Below are positions 1 to 6,949 of a DNA stretch of 10,862 nucleotides, one piece after another; within the stretch, counting starts at the first letter, position 1; the number at the start of each line of letters is the position of its first letter. This stretch comes from Flemingiibacterium sp045636145. GTDB lineage: Bacteria; Bacillota; Clostridia; Oscillospirales; CAG-272. The notes below the pieces were generated by a model. The model did no database searches. It saw only the letters and a list, made by a program, of their open reading frames with translations, and was not told where the DNA came from. Made by a program: the position numbers and the translations under genes. The stretch spans positions 1-10,862 of the forward strand of contig JAZTWV010000035.1 in NCBI GenBank assembly GCA_045636145.1, written 5' to 3'.

Positions 1-32
1 GTATAATAATTAAATTCATAATAAATTTATAT

Positions 33-71
33 TTTCGGCTAAAATAACATCTGATGTTACTTTAGCCGAAA
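33..71. repeat. Near-perfect inverted repeat (hairpin)
   Basis: The arm TTTCGGCTAAA at 33-43 pairs with TTTAGCCGAAA at 61-71. After one mismatch (44/60), a further stem of TAACAT (45-50) with ATGTTA (54-59) leaves a 3-base loop. On the minus strand it lies about 50 bases past the virB6-like stop and is followed by an AT-rich run, so it could end or stabilise the transfer-operon transcript. It has no clean T-tract, so a terminator call is tentative. Confidence 0.6.
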
Positions 72-83
72 TCACAACATCAT

Positions 84-120
84 CACGAGCTGCCGCAAAA
101 ACGGCAGCCCGTGCTTTTTT
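84..120 (+). terminator. Intrinsic terminator-like hairpin, T-tail on plus strand
   Basis: CACG..GCTGCCG (84-95, one mismatch at 88) pairs with CGGCAGC..CGTG (102-113) around a CAAAAA loop and is followed directly by C and six T (114-120). This is classic rho-independent form, but it reads on the plus strand, opposite to every gene seen here. On the minus strand it begins right after the virB6-like stop codon and has no T-tail. It may be bidirectional, or it may end a plus-strand transcript that starts near or left of the window edge. Confidence 0.6.
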
Positions 121-991
121 AATGCGCCGAGAATATGGACCGCGCCATGGAGCCTGTCTTGAATAACGTAAAGCACAGGAGCACAGTGTAGCCCATGCAC
201 GTCCATATTGCCCCCGAAATATCGTCGGTGATGGCGATATTCCGCACAAGCACCGCGTATATGGCAACGCAGATGATAATAAGGAACGCCTGAAAAGCCA
301 GCGCAAACAGCGAGCGCAGATAGTTCTGCCCCATTTGACCGCCCTCCCGGCTGGTCATGGTCGCCATTGGTATTGGTGCGACAGACGTCACAAGATATAT
401 TTCGATCATACGACCGTAGGTGACGATGAATATGCATATGGTCAGCGCCCACATAGTGATGCCCACAAACAGGCTTTGGAACCACAGACCGAACAGCGGT
501 CCTATGTCCATTGCCATCAGCCTTTCTTCAAGGTCAACAAGCCCTCGCTCGATGTTTATTGAGGTGTCGTAAGCAATGATGCCGCCTGTCCTTGAAACGA
601 TGCTTTGCCCCACATCGAACACGCCCATGACGATGTTCCATGTGTTGGTGACGATAAGCACAGCGGCGGCGGTCTTGAATATCCACTTGAAGAACATCCA
701 TGTGTCAACGTCGCCGTGCATATTGTTCTTGTCAGCCACCATTTGTATAAGCTCGAGGGTCATAATAAAGGCAAGTATCACACCCGCGATGGGGATTATG
801 ACATTATCGGACAGCCTCTGTATCATATTGTATATCGACCGATTCCACATCTGCGGTGTAGCCGATACGTGTGCCGAGATGTCACCCACCTTGTCGTTTA
901 CGTTATCGAAAAGTCCCGTGAGGTTCCACATAATGCCGCCGACGAGGATTCCGCGAATCCATTCGACAATGGCATCGAATATGAAGCCCAT
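119..991 (-). CDS. VirB6/TrbL-like conjugal transfer membrane protein
   Basis: This 290-residue, very hydrophobic protein has about five or six membrane segments (roughly 64-85, 100-125, 170-205, 228-250, 262-280). It fits the CD0411-like/TrbL-VirB6 class of Firmicutes conjugative elements, polytopic proteins thought to form the inner-membrane part of the mating channel that DNA passes through. A soluble loop with many charged residues (about 143-163) sits between the second and third hydrophobic blocks. The ATG follows the stop codon of the Maff2-like gene with no gap, so the two are almost certainly co-transcribed and translationally coupled. The family call rests on topology, size and gene order, not on a catalytic motif. 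In related elements a PrgI-like gene and the VirB4 ATPase usually follow. Here a hairpin follows at once and the window ends. Confidence 0.8.
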   Translation of the reverse strand: MGFIFDAIVEWIRGILVGGIMWNLTGLFDNVNDKVGDISAHVSATPQMWNRSIYNMIQRLSDNVIIPIAGVILAFIMTLELIQMVADKNNMHGDVDTWMFFKWIFKTAAAVLIVTNTWNIVMGVFDVGQSIVSRTGGIIAYDTSINIERGLVDLEERLMAMDIGPLFGLWFQSLFVGITMWALTICIFIVTYGRMIEIYLVTSVAPIPMATMTSREGGQMGQNYLRSLFALAFQAFLIIICVAIYAVLVRNIAITDDISGAIWTCMGYTVLLCFTLFKTGSMARSIFSAH

Positions 992-1207
992 TTATCCGAA
1001 CAGACCCGACAGAAGCGGTACAAGGGTGATGCCAATCAGCGCCACACCGCCGCCAGCCATGAGCTGCTTCATGCCCTGGGACTTGGCGCCGGGATTGTCA
1101 TTGCCATATCCTTCCAGAAGGTTAATGACACCCCAAATCGCAAGACCTGCGCCAAGGGCGATAACAAGAGTTTGCAGTACACCTACTGCGGAAGCAAAGA
1201 AAGCCAT
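992..1207 (-). CDS. Maff2-family small membrane protein (VirB2-like candidate)
   Basis: This 71-residue protein has two hydrophobic helices (about 8-29 and 49-69) joined by a short polar loop containing GYGNDNPGAKSQG. That layout and the neighbourhood match the Maff2 family, found in conjugative elements of Clostridia between the coupling ATPase and the VirB6-like gene. Its size and two-helix hairpin resemble VirB2/TrbC pilins, but no signal peptide cleavage is evident, so a pilin role is only a suggestion. A strong AAAGGAGG site lies 7 bases before the ATG. It starts 29 bases after the traG stop and ends exactly where the virB6-like gene begins, so it sits inside one transfer operon. Confidence 0.85.
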   Translation of the reverse strand: MAFFASAVGVLQTLVIALGAGLAIWGVINLLEGYGNDNPGAKSQGMKQLMAGGGVALIGITLVPLLSGLFG

Positions 1208-1236
1208 AATGTTTCCTCCTTTAAGTATTTTGTAAA

Positions 1237-3039
1237 TTATAGAGTTTCGGTTATCTCATAAACGTCGTATACGTCGTTAGCTTTCGTCTTTAGCTTTGTT
1301 GAGAGAAACTTTTCGATGTCAAAGGTGTTTCTGTCATCGGAGTCGGAAAGGTATTTGTAATTCGGATGCTTGGTAATATCATACTTGTCCGACATAAAGG
1401 GACGAACGCCTCGAAGCTGGAGTATGCATTTGCCGCCGTCGAGGACGGCAAGCTCGTCCACACTTGCAAGGTCTTTACCTATCTTTTGGTAATTAAGGCT
1501 GTACGATTTCTCACGACCTCGACTCTCTCCCGTGTTGAAGATATCTATAGTCTCTTTTCCGAGAGATTGGTTCAGCTCCTTTAATGTGGTCGGCTCAGAG
1601 CCGCCAAGGAATATGCGGGAGTCCATATTGCCGATTATGGTATCGGCATTGTCTTTGTAGAGAGCCTTTAGCTGGCTCTGTGCCTGAAGTACAAGACAGC
1701 AGGAGATCTCGCGGGAACGTATAGTTGCCACAAGCTTTTCAAGGTTCGGTATCTGACCGATGTTCGCCGCTTCGTCTATAAGGCAGCGGACATGAACCGG
1801 TAAGCGACCGCCGTAAACGTCGTCGGCTTTTTCGCATAGGAGATTGAAAAGCTGTGTGTAGATCATACTGATGAGGAAATTGAATGTGGAGTCCGTGTCC
1901 GACATAATGAGAAACAGCGCGGTCTTGCGAAAGCTCTTGTCCCTCGCGTCGTCGGGGTGGATGAATATCTTATCCCCCAGCGTATCAAGCCCCAACTCGT
2001 CGTACATGGTGATCTCACGGAGCTCCGCGATATCGAAAGGTGCAAGACGAGCACCGCATGAAACGAGTATACTTTTCGCCGTCTTGCCTGCCGCAAGGCG
2101 GTACTTTTTGTACTGCCGTACCGCGAAGTGGTTCGGCTCTCTTGCTTCAAGCTCCTCGAACATGATATCAACGGGGTTCTTGTACTCCTCATCATCCTCC
2201 CGCACTTCCATAGCGTTGATAAATTCAAGCAAGGTGGAAAAATTCTGCTCCTCGGGAGGCGCCTCGTAGTGGATGTATCCGATAAGTGCGGTATAGAGCA
2301 GCGTTTCCGCCTTCGTCCAGAACTCGTCACCCGCCTTACCGTCTCCTTTGGTGTTGGATATGAGCGTGGTGACGAGCTTTAAGATGTCCTTCTCGCTGTG
2401 GATGTAGGCGAAGGGATTGTAGTGCATAGATTTTGCGAAGTTGATGGTATTGAAAATCTTCACGCGGTAGTTGTTTCGGAGCAAGAGTTTGCCCACCTCG
2501 CACACCACCGAGCCTTTCGGGTCGGTGACAACGTAGGATGAATGGCACTGCATAAGGTTGGGCTTCAAGAAGAACCGCGTTTTACCCGAACCCGAGCCTC
2601 CGATGACGAGGATGTTTTTGTTTCTCGCGTGCTTGGGGTTCTTCGGGCGGTTTGACATCATCAGCCGTTCCGTCTCTGTGAGGATGGCATTGTTTTCGAA
2701 CACAGGGTCCATAAACGGAGCGATATCTTCGCGCGTACCCCAACGGGCGGAGCCGTATTCCACGTTTTTGCGGTATTTTTTGGCGTTTTTGCCTTTGATA
2801 TAAACGGCGAGGCGAATAATTAAAGCTATGGCGATGCCTACAAGAAGATCAATAGGATGAAAGCTTGGGAGCGAGGATTTGAAAGCGAGCGAAAAGCCTT
2901 GAACGATATTCAGCATCTTCTCCGAGGCATCACCACCCGGCGCCAGCCTCACCGCTTCACCGAGCTTGGTTGCAAACAAAGCTATAACGGCGTAAGGAAT
3001 GTTCGGCAGTATGAGCTTCTTAATGTTTACCTGTTTCAC
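1237..3039 (-). CDS. traG: VirD4/TraG-family type IV coupling ATPase
   Basis: This 600-residue protein belongs to the VirD4/TraG/TcpA class of coupling proteins, hexameric membrane ATPases that bring the relaxase-DNA complex to the mating channel. Two N-terminal membrane segments (about 10-30 and 62-81) are followed by a conserved YGSARWGT motif (95-102). Walker A is GGSGSGKT (147-154), with DPKGS at 173-177, and Walker B lies in CLIDEAANIG (419-428). The LQAQSQL (451-457) region and the NMDSRIFLGG segment (471-480) are also typical. The length is normal for the family and no break is seen. The start is GTG and overlaps the pcfB stop by four bases (GTGA), so translation is coupled. The acidic C-terminal tail may contact substrates, as in other VirD4 proteins (inference). 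Confidence 0.95.
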   Translation of the reverse strand: MKQVNIKKLILPNIPYAVIALFATKLGEAVRLAPGGDASEKMLNIVQGFSLAFKSSLPSFHPIDLLVGIAIALIIRLAVYIKGKNAKKYRKNVEYGSARWGTREDIAPFMDPVFENNAILTETERLMMSNRPKNPKHARNKNILVIGGSGSGKTRFFLKPNLMQCHSSYVVTDPKGSVVCEVGKLLLRNNYRVKIFNTINFAKSMHYNPFAYIHSEKDILKLVTTLISNTKGDGKAGDEFWTKAETLLYTALIGYIHYEAPPEEQNFSTLLEFINAMEVREDDEEYKNPVDIMFEELEAREPNHFAVRQYKKYRLAAGKTAKSILVSCGARLAPFDIAELREITMYDELGLDTLGDKIFIHPDDARDKSFRKTALFLIMSDTDSTFNFLISMIYTQLFNLLCEKADDVYGGRLPVHVRCLIDEAANIGQIPNLEKLVATIRSREISCCLVLQAQSQLKALYKDNADTIIGNMDSRIFLGGSEPTTLKELNQSLGKETIDIFNTGESRGREKSYSLNYQKIGKDLASVDELAVLDGGKCILQLRGVRPFMSDKYDITKHPNYKYLSDSDDRNTFDIEKFLSTKLKTKANDVYDVYEITETL

Positions 3040-3536
3040 CTTGCTCCGTGCTCCTTCTTGCGCTCTTTTGACTTGTCGTGGCTGAACACCTTCGCTTTAA
3101 GCTTGCGGAGCTGTGTAATTACGGACGGACGGTCACGCTTACGGTCGGTCTTGGCGGTATATTCCTTGAACGCCGCGGTAAGCGCATCGGCGTCGCGGGC
3201 TTTGAAGAACACAAGATACCGAGGCGGCTTTGTATAGCTGTCTTTTTTGAGGGCGTAGTCTACGCCGTATTTCCTCGCTACCCGCTCGAAGTCCTTGATG
3301 TTCTTATCGGTGATCTCGATGCTTGATACTCCTTGATTTTGCATTACCAGGTCTTTTAGCTTTTGCTTGCCGTGGGGTATCACGGGACCGTCCCGTGCTT
3401 TGGCGAGCTTTTTGTCCCTTGCACTTTCTTTTTTGTATGCAAGGTACTTTGACAGTGCGGATTTTAGCACTCCTGCTGTCATTTTGGAGGTGGTCACTGC
3501 CAAAGTGACGGTTTTGTTTTCGACTTCTTCTTGCAT
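3036..3536 (-). CDS. pcfB: PcfB family (DUF3801) conjugation protein
   Basis: This 166-residue soluble, basic protein is first in the transfer operon. The short, highly charged form, the motif SIEITDKNIKDFERVARKYG in the middle and the YLVFFKARDADALTAAFKEY segment (roughly 107-126) match the PcfB/DUF3801 family. Members always sit directly upstream of the VirD4/TraG gene in pCF10-like and Tn1549-like elements and are thought to help coupling or processing. The C-terminus is very rich in Lys and Arg, consistent with nucleic acid contact (inference). Start: ATG at 3536 with AAAGGAG nine bases upstream. The stop overlaps the traG GTG start. The 5' flank is a 305-base gap holding a duplicated terminator, so the transfer operon probably starts its own transcription here. 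Confidence 0.9.
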   Translation of the reverse strand: MQEEVENKTVTLAVTTSKMTAGVLKSALSKYLAYKKESARDKKLAKARDGPVIPHGKQKLKDLVMQNQGVSSIEITDKNIKDFERVARKYGVDYALKKDSYTKPPRYLVFFKARDADALTAAFKEYTAKTDRKRDRPSVITQLRKLKAKVFSHDKSKERKKEHGAR

Positions 3537-3641
3537 TTTTGATTGCTCCTTTCTGTCATGATAAAGATTACACTTCTAATGTCGGTACTGTTGAAATTAG
3601 GGAGAACTGTGGGGCAGCTACCTTGGTGTTTTCGATGCGGT

Positions 3642-3670
3642 ATTATCACTACAAGTTTTGATTGAGTCCA
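3642..3670 (-). promoter_or_regulatory. Possible promoter of the pcfB-traG operon
   Basis: On the minus strand TGGACT (3665-3670) and GATAAT (3642-3647) are 17 bases apart. They match the sigma-A -35 at four of six positions and the -10 at five of six. They lie between the upstream terminator hairpin and the pcfB ribosome-binding site, where an operon promoter would be expected. The match is weak and alternatives are possible. Confidence 0.3.
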
Positions 3671-3675
3671 TGACA

Positions 3676-3711
3676 TGAAAATACGCCCACGTTTTATTCG
3701 TGAGCGTATTA
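3676..3711 (-). terminator. Terminator-like hairpin, copy of the rep terminator
   Basis: Arms at 3680-3691 and 3699-3710 form a 12-pair stem with one imperfect pair, and the minus strand continues into ATTTTC. On that strand it reads almost as a copy of the terminator at 8488-8519: right arm CGTGGGCGT identical, loop AATAAAA shared, and even a TAA preceded by GAA retained. It would stop transcription coming from the accessory block before the transfer operon. Confidence 0.7.
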
Positions 3712-3735
3712 TTTCGCTATGCATACAGTTCCATC

Positions 3736-3752
3736 AAAAAGCGCCGCTTTTT
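3736..3752. terminator. Short palindrome, possible bidirectional terminator
   Basis: AAAAAGCG (3736-3743) and CGCTTTTT (3745-3752) flank a single C. It would fold with a small loop and has A/T runs on both sides, so it could act weakly in either direction. It lies about 90 bases after the DUF4886-like stop codon and is the nearest candidate terminator for that gene. Confidence 0.4.
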
Positions 3753-3841
3753 CCTCTGAAGATACCAATATCGCATATCATATCTCTGGTAAGCACATCG
3801 TAATATATGCTTTGGGAGTGAGAACAAATAATCACAAACTA

Positions 3842-4567
3842 CTAAATGCCGCATATTTCTGAAACACATTTTTTGGCTGTTTCAATTTCTGCTTCAGTAA
3901 TATCTTCGTCAAAATTACAGAACGTATTATTTTCAACACTGTTCCCGATCAAAACACAATACCAAAGCAATCCGAGAGTGTATCTGCCAATGCCTAAGCT
4001 TGCGTGAAATGTATCTCTGTGCACACTCTCTATACCTAATGCAATAAGTTTTTGAAAAGTCTCTCCTGACGGTATAACCAAATCGGCACCTACCGCTTCA
4101 GCCGCTTTTTCATATGAATATTTGATGTCATTAAACATATCGGTATGGTCTCTATATCCCAGTTCCACATTTAAACGTTGAGAGTTTTGTTCATACGCCC
4201 ATGTTTGATGTATTGCAATCTTCGTGTTTGGGACATATAGTCTTACATAATCAACTATTTTATCGAGATACGGCTGATAGGTTTCATAATAAGGAGATTG
4301 ACTGCTCACCTGCTGAACAGTTACAACATCCCATTCACGATTCAAAAGCGCCTCTTTTAATGAAACCGTAAAGCCGGTACTTTCTCCGTTCATTTCAAGC
4401 GTATATGCTTTTTGTTCGCTTAACATATTCTCGTAATGCAAGGAGAGTGGGCAGCCGGGGATGAAAAGGTTAAATGTGTTGAGAATAACGCCGTCTGCTT
4501 TTGCAACCCGGTGCAAATATCTATGAGCATCTTGTGAAAAACTATTTCCTATTGATAATATATTCAT
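3842..4567 (-). CDS. DUF4886-type SGNH-hydrolase-like protein
   Basis: This 241-residue protein resembles the DUF4886 family, part of the SGNH/GDSL hydrolase superfamily acting on esters, often carbohydrate acetyl groups. Block I is ILSIGNSFS (residues 3-11), with S9 the likely nucleophile. The stretch VVTVQQ (81-86) fits block III, and HRDTFHAS (183-190) supplies the Asp (185) and His (188) of the triad. There is no signal peptide, so it is probably cytoplasmic. The start has AAAGGAGG eight bases upstream. The gene is clearly richer in A and T than its neighbours and has its own consensus promoter with an operator-like palindrome, so it looks like independently acquired cargo unrelated to transfer. 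The substrate cannot be told from the sequence. Confidence 0.85.
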   Translation of the reverse strand: MNILSIGNSFSQDAHRYLHRVAKADGVILNTFNLFIPGCPLSLHYENMLSEQKAYTLEMNGESTGFTVSLKEALLNREWDVVTVQQVSSQSPYYETYQPYLDKIVDYVRLYVPNTKIAIHQTWAYEQNSQRLNVELGYRDHTDMFNDIKYSYEKAAEAVGADLVIPSGETFQKLIALGIESVHRDTFHASLGIGRYTLGLLWYCVLIGNSVENNTFCNFDEDITEAEIETAKKCVSEICGI

Positions 4568-4597
4568 TAGAGAATCCTCCTTTCTTTGATTTATATT

Positions 4598-4626
4598 ATT
4601 ATACTACCTCGGATAGTATCTGTCAA
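4598..4626 (-). promoter_or_regulatory. Consensus sigma-A promoter with operator-like palindrome
   Basis: On the minus strand TTGACA (4621-4626) and TATAAT (4598-4603) match both consensus hexamers exactly, with a 17-base spacer. A 19-bp near-palindrome (4601-4619, arms ATACTA and TAGTAT) fills the spacer and enters the -10 box, so a bound dimer would block polymerase. The form recalls PadR-type operators, but that is a guess. No regulator gene is nearby. The promoter is about 30 bases before the DUF4886-like start. Confidence 0.8.
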
Positions 4627-4690
4627 TAGTCTGTTTGTCGAAAAGGCAGTTAGCCATGATGAATCGTTCACTTCGAATATTGGTGCTCCC

Positions 4691-4800
4691 GTGCGAGGCT
4701 TTGCCTCGCCTGCCGTTATGCGAGGGCAGCTGCCCTCGCGCACCCGCGTCGGGGGAGCGTTGCGCTCAAACGCCGCTCCACCTCCCCCGACACCCCTACC
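4691..4800. repeat. GC-rich multi-hairpin repeat element
   Basis: Within about 110 GC-rich bases there are three stem-loops. GCGAGGC (4693-4699) pairs with GCCTCGC (4703-4709). A perfect 20-base palindrome spans 4720-4739. GTCGGGGGA (4748-4756) pairs with TCCCCCGAC (4783-4791), with GGAGCG/CGCTCC nested inside. The composition is unlike the AT-rich gene on the left and no convincing protein is encoded. It resembles a mobile or REP-like intergenic repeat, and it also separates transcription of the Cys-rich gene from the DUF4886-like gene. Confidence 0.65.
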
Positions 4801-4855
4801 GGCTCGGCTGGACTCGGCTAAAGATTTTCAAGTAATAATGTATGGGCAATTTTTA

Positions 4856-6220
4856 TCATTCAGCCCAGGATACTATAAATACGATGGTGAGGACTTGTTC
4901 GTCTATGGGTTCGGATAGGGCGGATACTACTGCGTTGTAGTCGAGGGGGAGGGTGTCGTCTGCGGCGATGCTCCAATCGTCGTATAGAGTAAGATCTTCG
5001 CTGTCGCTATAAGAACTGCTTTCGCTTCCGTTGATGCGGAAGCCTATGAGCTTGGTGTTTACCTTTTCGTCTGCCATGTTGGTTTCAAATGGTACGATAG
5101 TCCAGCCGTTTTCGGCGCTTATGGTAATGTCGGTGACGGTGATCTCGCCCGATGAGTTGTTTTCGATCATTGCAGATGCCGCGGCATACACCCTGCCGTC
5201 CTCGGCTACGATCAGCGTAAGCATTGCGGGGAGTGTTACCGAAAACTGTACAGACTCTATTACTTCACCGCAAAGGTCGCACTCGTTGTCGCTGTCATTA
5301 TCGTAGTGAGCTTCGTTTTCTTCAAAATAGTACCCGCACTCACATTCGTTTGTTACGATGTGCCCATCTTCATTTCCCGGAAGATAGCCTGTGACGTAGC
5401 TGTGCGAACTTATTTCCGTCATAACACAGCCGCAATCACATTCGCGGTCAAAACGGTGCTGTCTTTCGGAAACTATAGTATAACTTCCGGATGTAAATGT
5501 ATGGTTTTCATATTCATACTCCGAGTAGTCACAGTATTCACATCTGACTCTGCGGCGATGTCTGTCATCGTCGTAATCTTTCCATGCTGCATAGTAGAAG
5601 CTGTGCTCCTCGTACTCCCCTTCACTGAGATACTCGTCACAATCGGCGCAGTATTCCACTATCTCATGCTCGTAATCGTAGTATGAATAGTACTCGGTTT
5701 CCGCGTCGTGACGTGCGTATTCATACTCACCTACATGGCAGTCTACGCAGTAGACGAATCTTCTGTGGCGTGTGGTGCTGTAATATACCCAATCCTTGTA
5801 CTCAGTCTCACCGTGCTCGGTGCCGGAGTCTACTTCCTCGCCGCAGTCTTCGCAGTATTCGTACCAATCGCAGTCGTCCCATTCTGTGTAAGTATCGTCA
5901 TGCGAACATTCGCCATCGTCGCATTCACAGGCGATTTTGTATCCGCAGTCATCACATCTGTCATAGCTCGATGAGTAGTGAGAAAAGGAATGGCGTTCCG
6001 CCGCTCCGACCATGTTCTGGTCTTTGCCGCAGTTGTCGCACCAATGGCGGACGGTGTGGTAAGTTGCAGTCCAGTATTCGTATTCCACGGTATAGTCGCT
6101 GTTAACGCCGCAGTTTTCACAGCTCGCCGCTGATACGGCAACGGGAAAGATACCTACAAGGAGAATGGCAGAAATAACGATGGATAAAATGCGAAATTTT
6201 CGATTCTTTTTGTGTGTCAT
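4856..6220 (-). CDS. Secreted CxxC/His-rich acidic protein with shared C-terminal domain
   Basis: I do not recognise a named family. The ATG at 6220 has AAAGGA six bases upstream and gives 454 residues. A GTG 18 bases earlier has no such site. A signal peptide (KKNRKF, then a hydrophobic stretch, VSA-A cleavage at about residue 31) marks it as exported. Residues about 34-317 hold some ten Cys pairs (CENC, CDNC, CDDC, CEDC, CVDC, CADC, CEYC, CDLC and CxC variants), spaced roughly 25-40 apart. Each is often followed by a His and preceded by RHRR or similar, within a sequence packed with Tyr, Asp and Glu. Such C-C-H-H sets suggest repeated zinc-knuckle-like metal sites. The last ~130 residues match the domain of the two genes upstream (NNSSG, EKVN, LIGF, VFIVSW). 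No sortase signal or membrane anchor is visible. A metal-binding or adhesive surface role is inference. Confidence 0.8.
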   Translation of the reverse strand: MTHKKNRKFRILSIVISAILLVGIFPVAVSAASCENCGVNSDYTVEYEYWTATYHTVRHWCDNCGKDQNMVGAAERHSFSHYSSSYDRCDDCGYKIACECDDGECSHDDTYTEWDDCDWYEYCEDCGEEVDSGTEHGETEYKDWVYYSTTRHRRFVYCVDCHVGEYEYARHDAETEYYSYYDYEHEIVEYCADCDEYLSEGEYEEHSFYYAAWKDYDDDRHRRRVRCEYCDYSEYEYENHTFTSGSYTIVSERQHRFDRECDCGCVMTEISSHSYVTGYLPGNEDGHIVTNECECGYYFEENEAHYDNDSDNECDLCGEVIESVQFSVTLPAMLTLIVAEDGRVYAAASAMIENNSSGEITVTDITISAENGWTIVPFETNMADEKVNTKLIGFRINGSESSSYSDSEDLTLYDDWSIAADDTLPLDYNAVVSALSEPIDEQVLTIVFIVSWAE

Positions 6221-6233
6221 AATATTTCCTTTC

Positions 6234-6267
6234 CGCACAAATACGGCGATATTGCCGCATTTGTGCG
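6234..6267. repeat. 14-bp stem hairpin between two secreted-protein genes
   Basis: CGCACAAATACGGC (6234-6247) pairs with GCCGCATTTGTGCG (6254-6267) around a 6-base loop, with one G-U pair on the minus-strand RNA. It fills the gap between the stop of the 213-residue gene and the ribosome-binding site of the Cys-rich gene, ending one base or so before that site. With no T-tail on the minus strand it is more likely an mRNA stability or translation-control element than a terminator. Confidence 0.6.
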
Positions 6268-6273
6268 TTTACT

Positions 6274-6915
6274 TTAATTTGCGGTATCCCATTCCACCAC
6301 GAACACCACATTGGCAACCGTGGCATTGTTAAGCGACCTTGATACAGGTGTCACAATAGCGGAGTAGTCGATATAGACCGTATTGCCGCTTCTGTCGCCG
6401 GCGCCGGTCATGTAGCATCCCGCGATGGGAGCGGAAATGAGAACCTGCGTATCAGCTTCGGATGTGGTTTTCACAAGCTTGCCGTCACCGATGGATATTG
6501 CGAAGCCAAGCTTGTTGGAGTTGACCTTTTCGTGAGCCATTGAAGATTTTGTACCGAACGCGGTGAGATTCCAGCCCGATGCGGCGGTTATAGTGACCTT
6601 CTTAACTCTGACCGCACCGTAGGAGTTGTTGATGATCTTGCAGTCGGTTGCTGTCACTATCGTCCCATCGTCGGACATGGCAAGCGGTAGTGTTGTCGGT
6701 ACTACTACGCTTAATTTAGTGGGCGTGATACGTCCTCCGCTGTCGTCGATGCCGCCGTTCGTTGTGGTAAGGCTCACGGGGATAGTCGCCGAACCGCCGC
6801 TTGAGGTGATCTCGTTATCGCTTGCCGATACGGGGATAGGTACAGCGAGGATCAAGCCGAGGGATAGGGCAAATGCGGCGGCTTTTATGAGCGTGCCTTT
6901 GCGTATTTTTATCAT
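6274..6915 (-). CDS. Secreted protein, shared-domain paralogue A
   Basis: This 213-residue exported protein has a signal peptide (MIKIRKG, hydrophobic 11-29, VSA-S cleavage near 31). The mature part is beta-rich with many Thr, Ser, Val and Gly. It matches the next gene upstream along its whole length: VPTTLPLAM (72-80), ATDCKIINNSYGAVRVKKVTI (about 89-109), GW.LTAFG, EKVN, KLGFAISIG (135-143), LISAPI.GCYM.GAG and a final VVFVVEWDTAN. Two cysteines (92 and 167) lie at equal places in both and may form a disulfide. There is no LPXTG, membrane anchor or WxL pair, so how it stays on the surface is unclear. The ATG has AAGGAGG five bases upstream. Function unknown; the tandem copies suggest a structural or adhesive surface component. 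Confidence 0.8.
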   Translation of the reverse strand: MIKIRKGTLIKAAAFALSLGLILAVPIPVSASDNEITSSGGSATIPVSLTTTNGGIDDSGGRITPTKLSVVVPTTLPLAMSDDGTIVTATDCKIINNSYGAVRVKKVTITAASGWNLTAFGTKSSMAHEKVNSNKLGFAISIGDGKLVKTTSEADTQVLISAPIAGCYMTGAGDRSGNTVYIDYSAIVTPVSRSLNNATVANVVFVVEWDTAN

Positions 6916-6949
6916 TTGGACCTCCTTAATTGGGAATAATTCTAACCTT

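Larger units (their letters stand above)
3537..3841. other. Intergenic gap between accessory block and transfer operon
   Basis: I see no convincing gene in these 305 bases. They hold the pcfB ribosome-binding site, a possible weak promoter (3642-3670), a terminator-like hairpin at 3680-3710 that copies the one after the rep gene, and a short AAAAAGCG/CGCTTTTT palindrome at 3736-3752. A minus-strand open frame through 3494-3724 overlaps the start of pcfB, lacks a ribosome-binding site and shows no family features. Confidence 0.6.

Noticed and set aside
576..1261. Two long plus-strand open frames opposite virB6 and the Maff2-like gene
   Set aside because: They are antisense to well-supported genes, lack ribosome-binding sites and show no domain pattern.
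3494..3724. 76-codon minus-strand frame upstream of pcfB
   Set aside because: It overlaps the pcfB start, runs through a hairpin and has no ribosome-binding site or recognisable features.
4691..4800. CRISPR array or tRNA for the cluster of hairpins
   Set aside because: There are no regularly spaced identical repeats with spacers, and no cloverleaf with an anticodon loop or T-loop motif.
4586..4918. Plus-strand open frames across the GC-rich repeat
   Set aside because: The Pro/Arg/Ala-rich translation is produced by the repeat's palindromes and overlaps the promoter of the DUF4886-like gene.
5306..6105. Plus-strand open frames opposite the Cys-rich gene
   Set aside because: They arise from the biased codons of the Tyr/Asp/Glu/Cys-rich gene on the other strand; no start site support.
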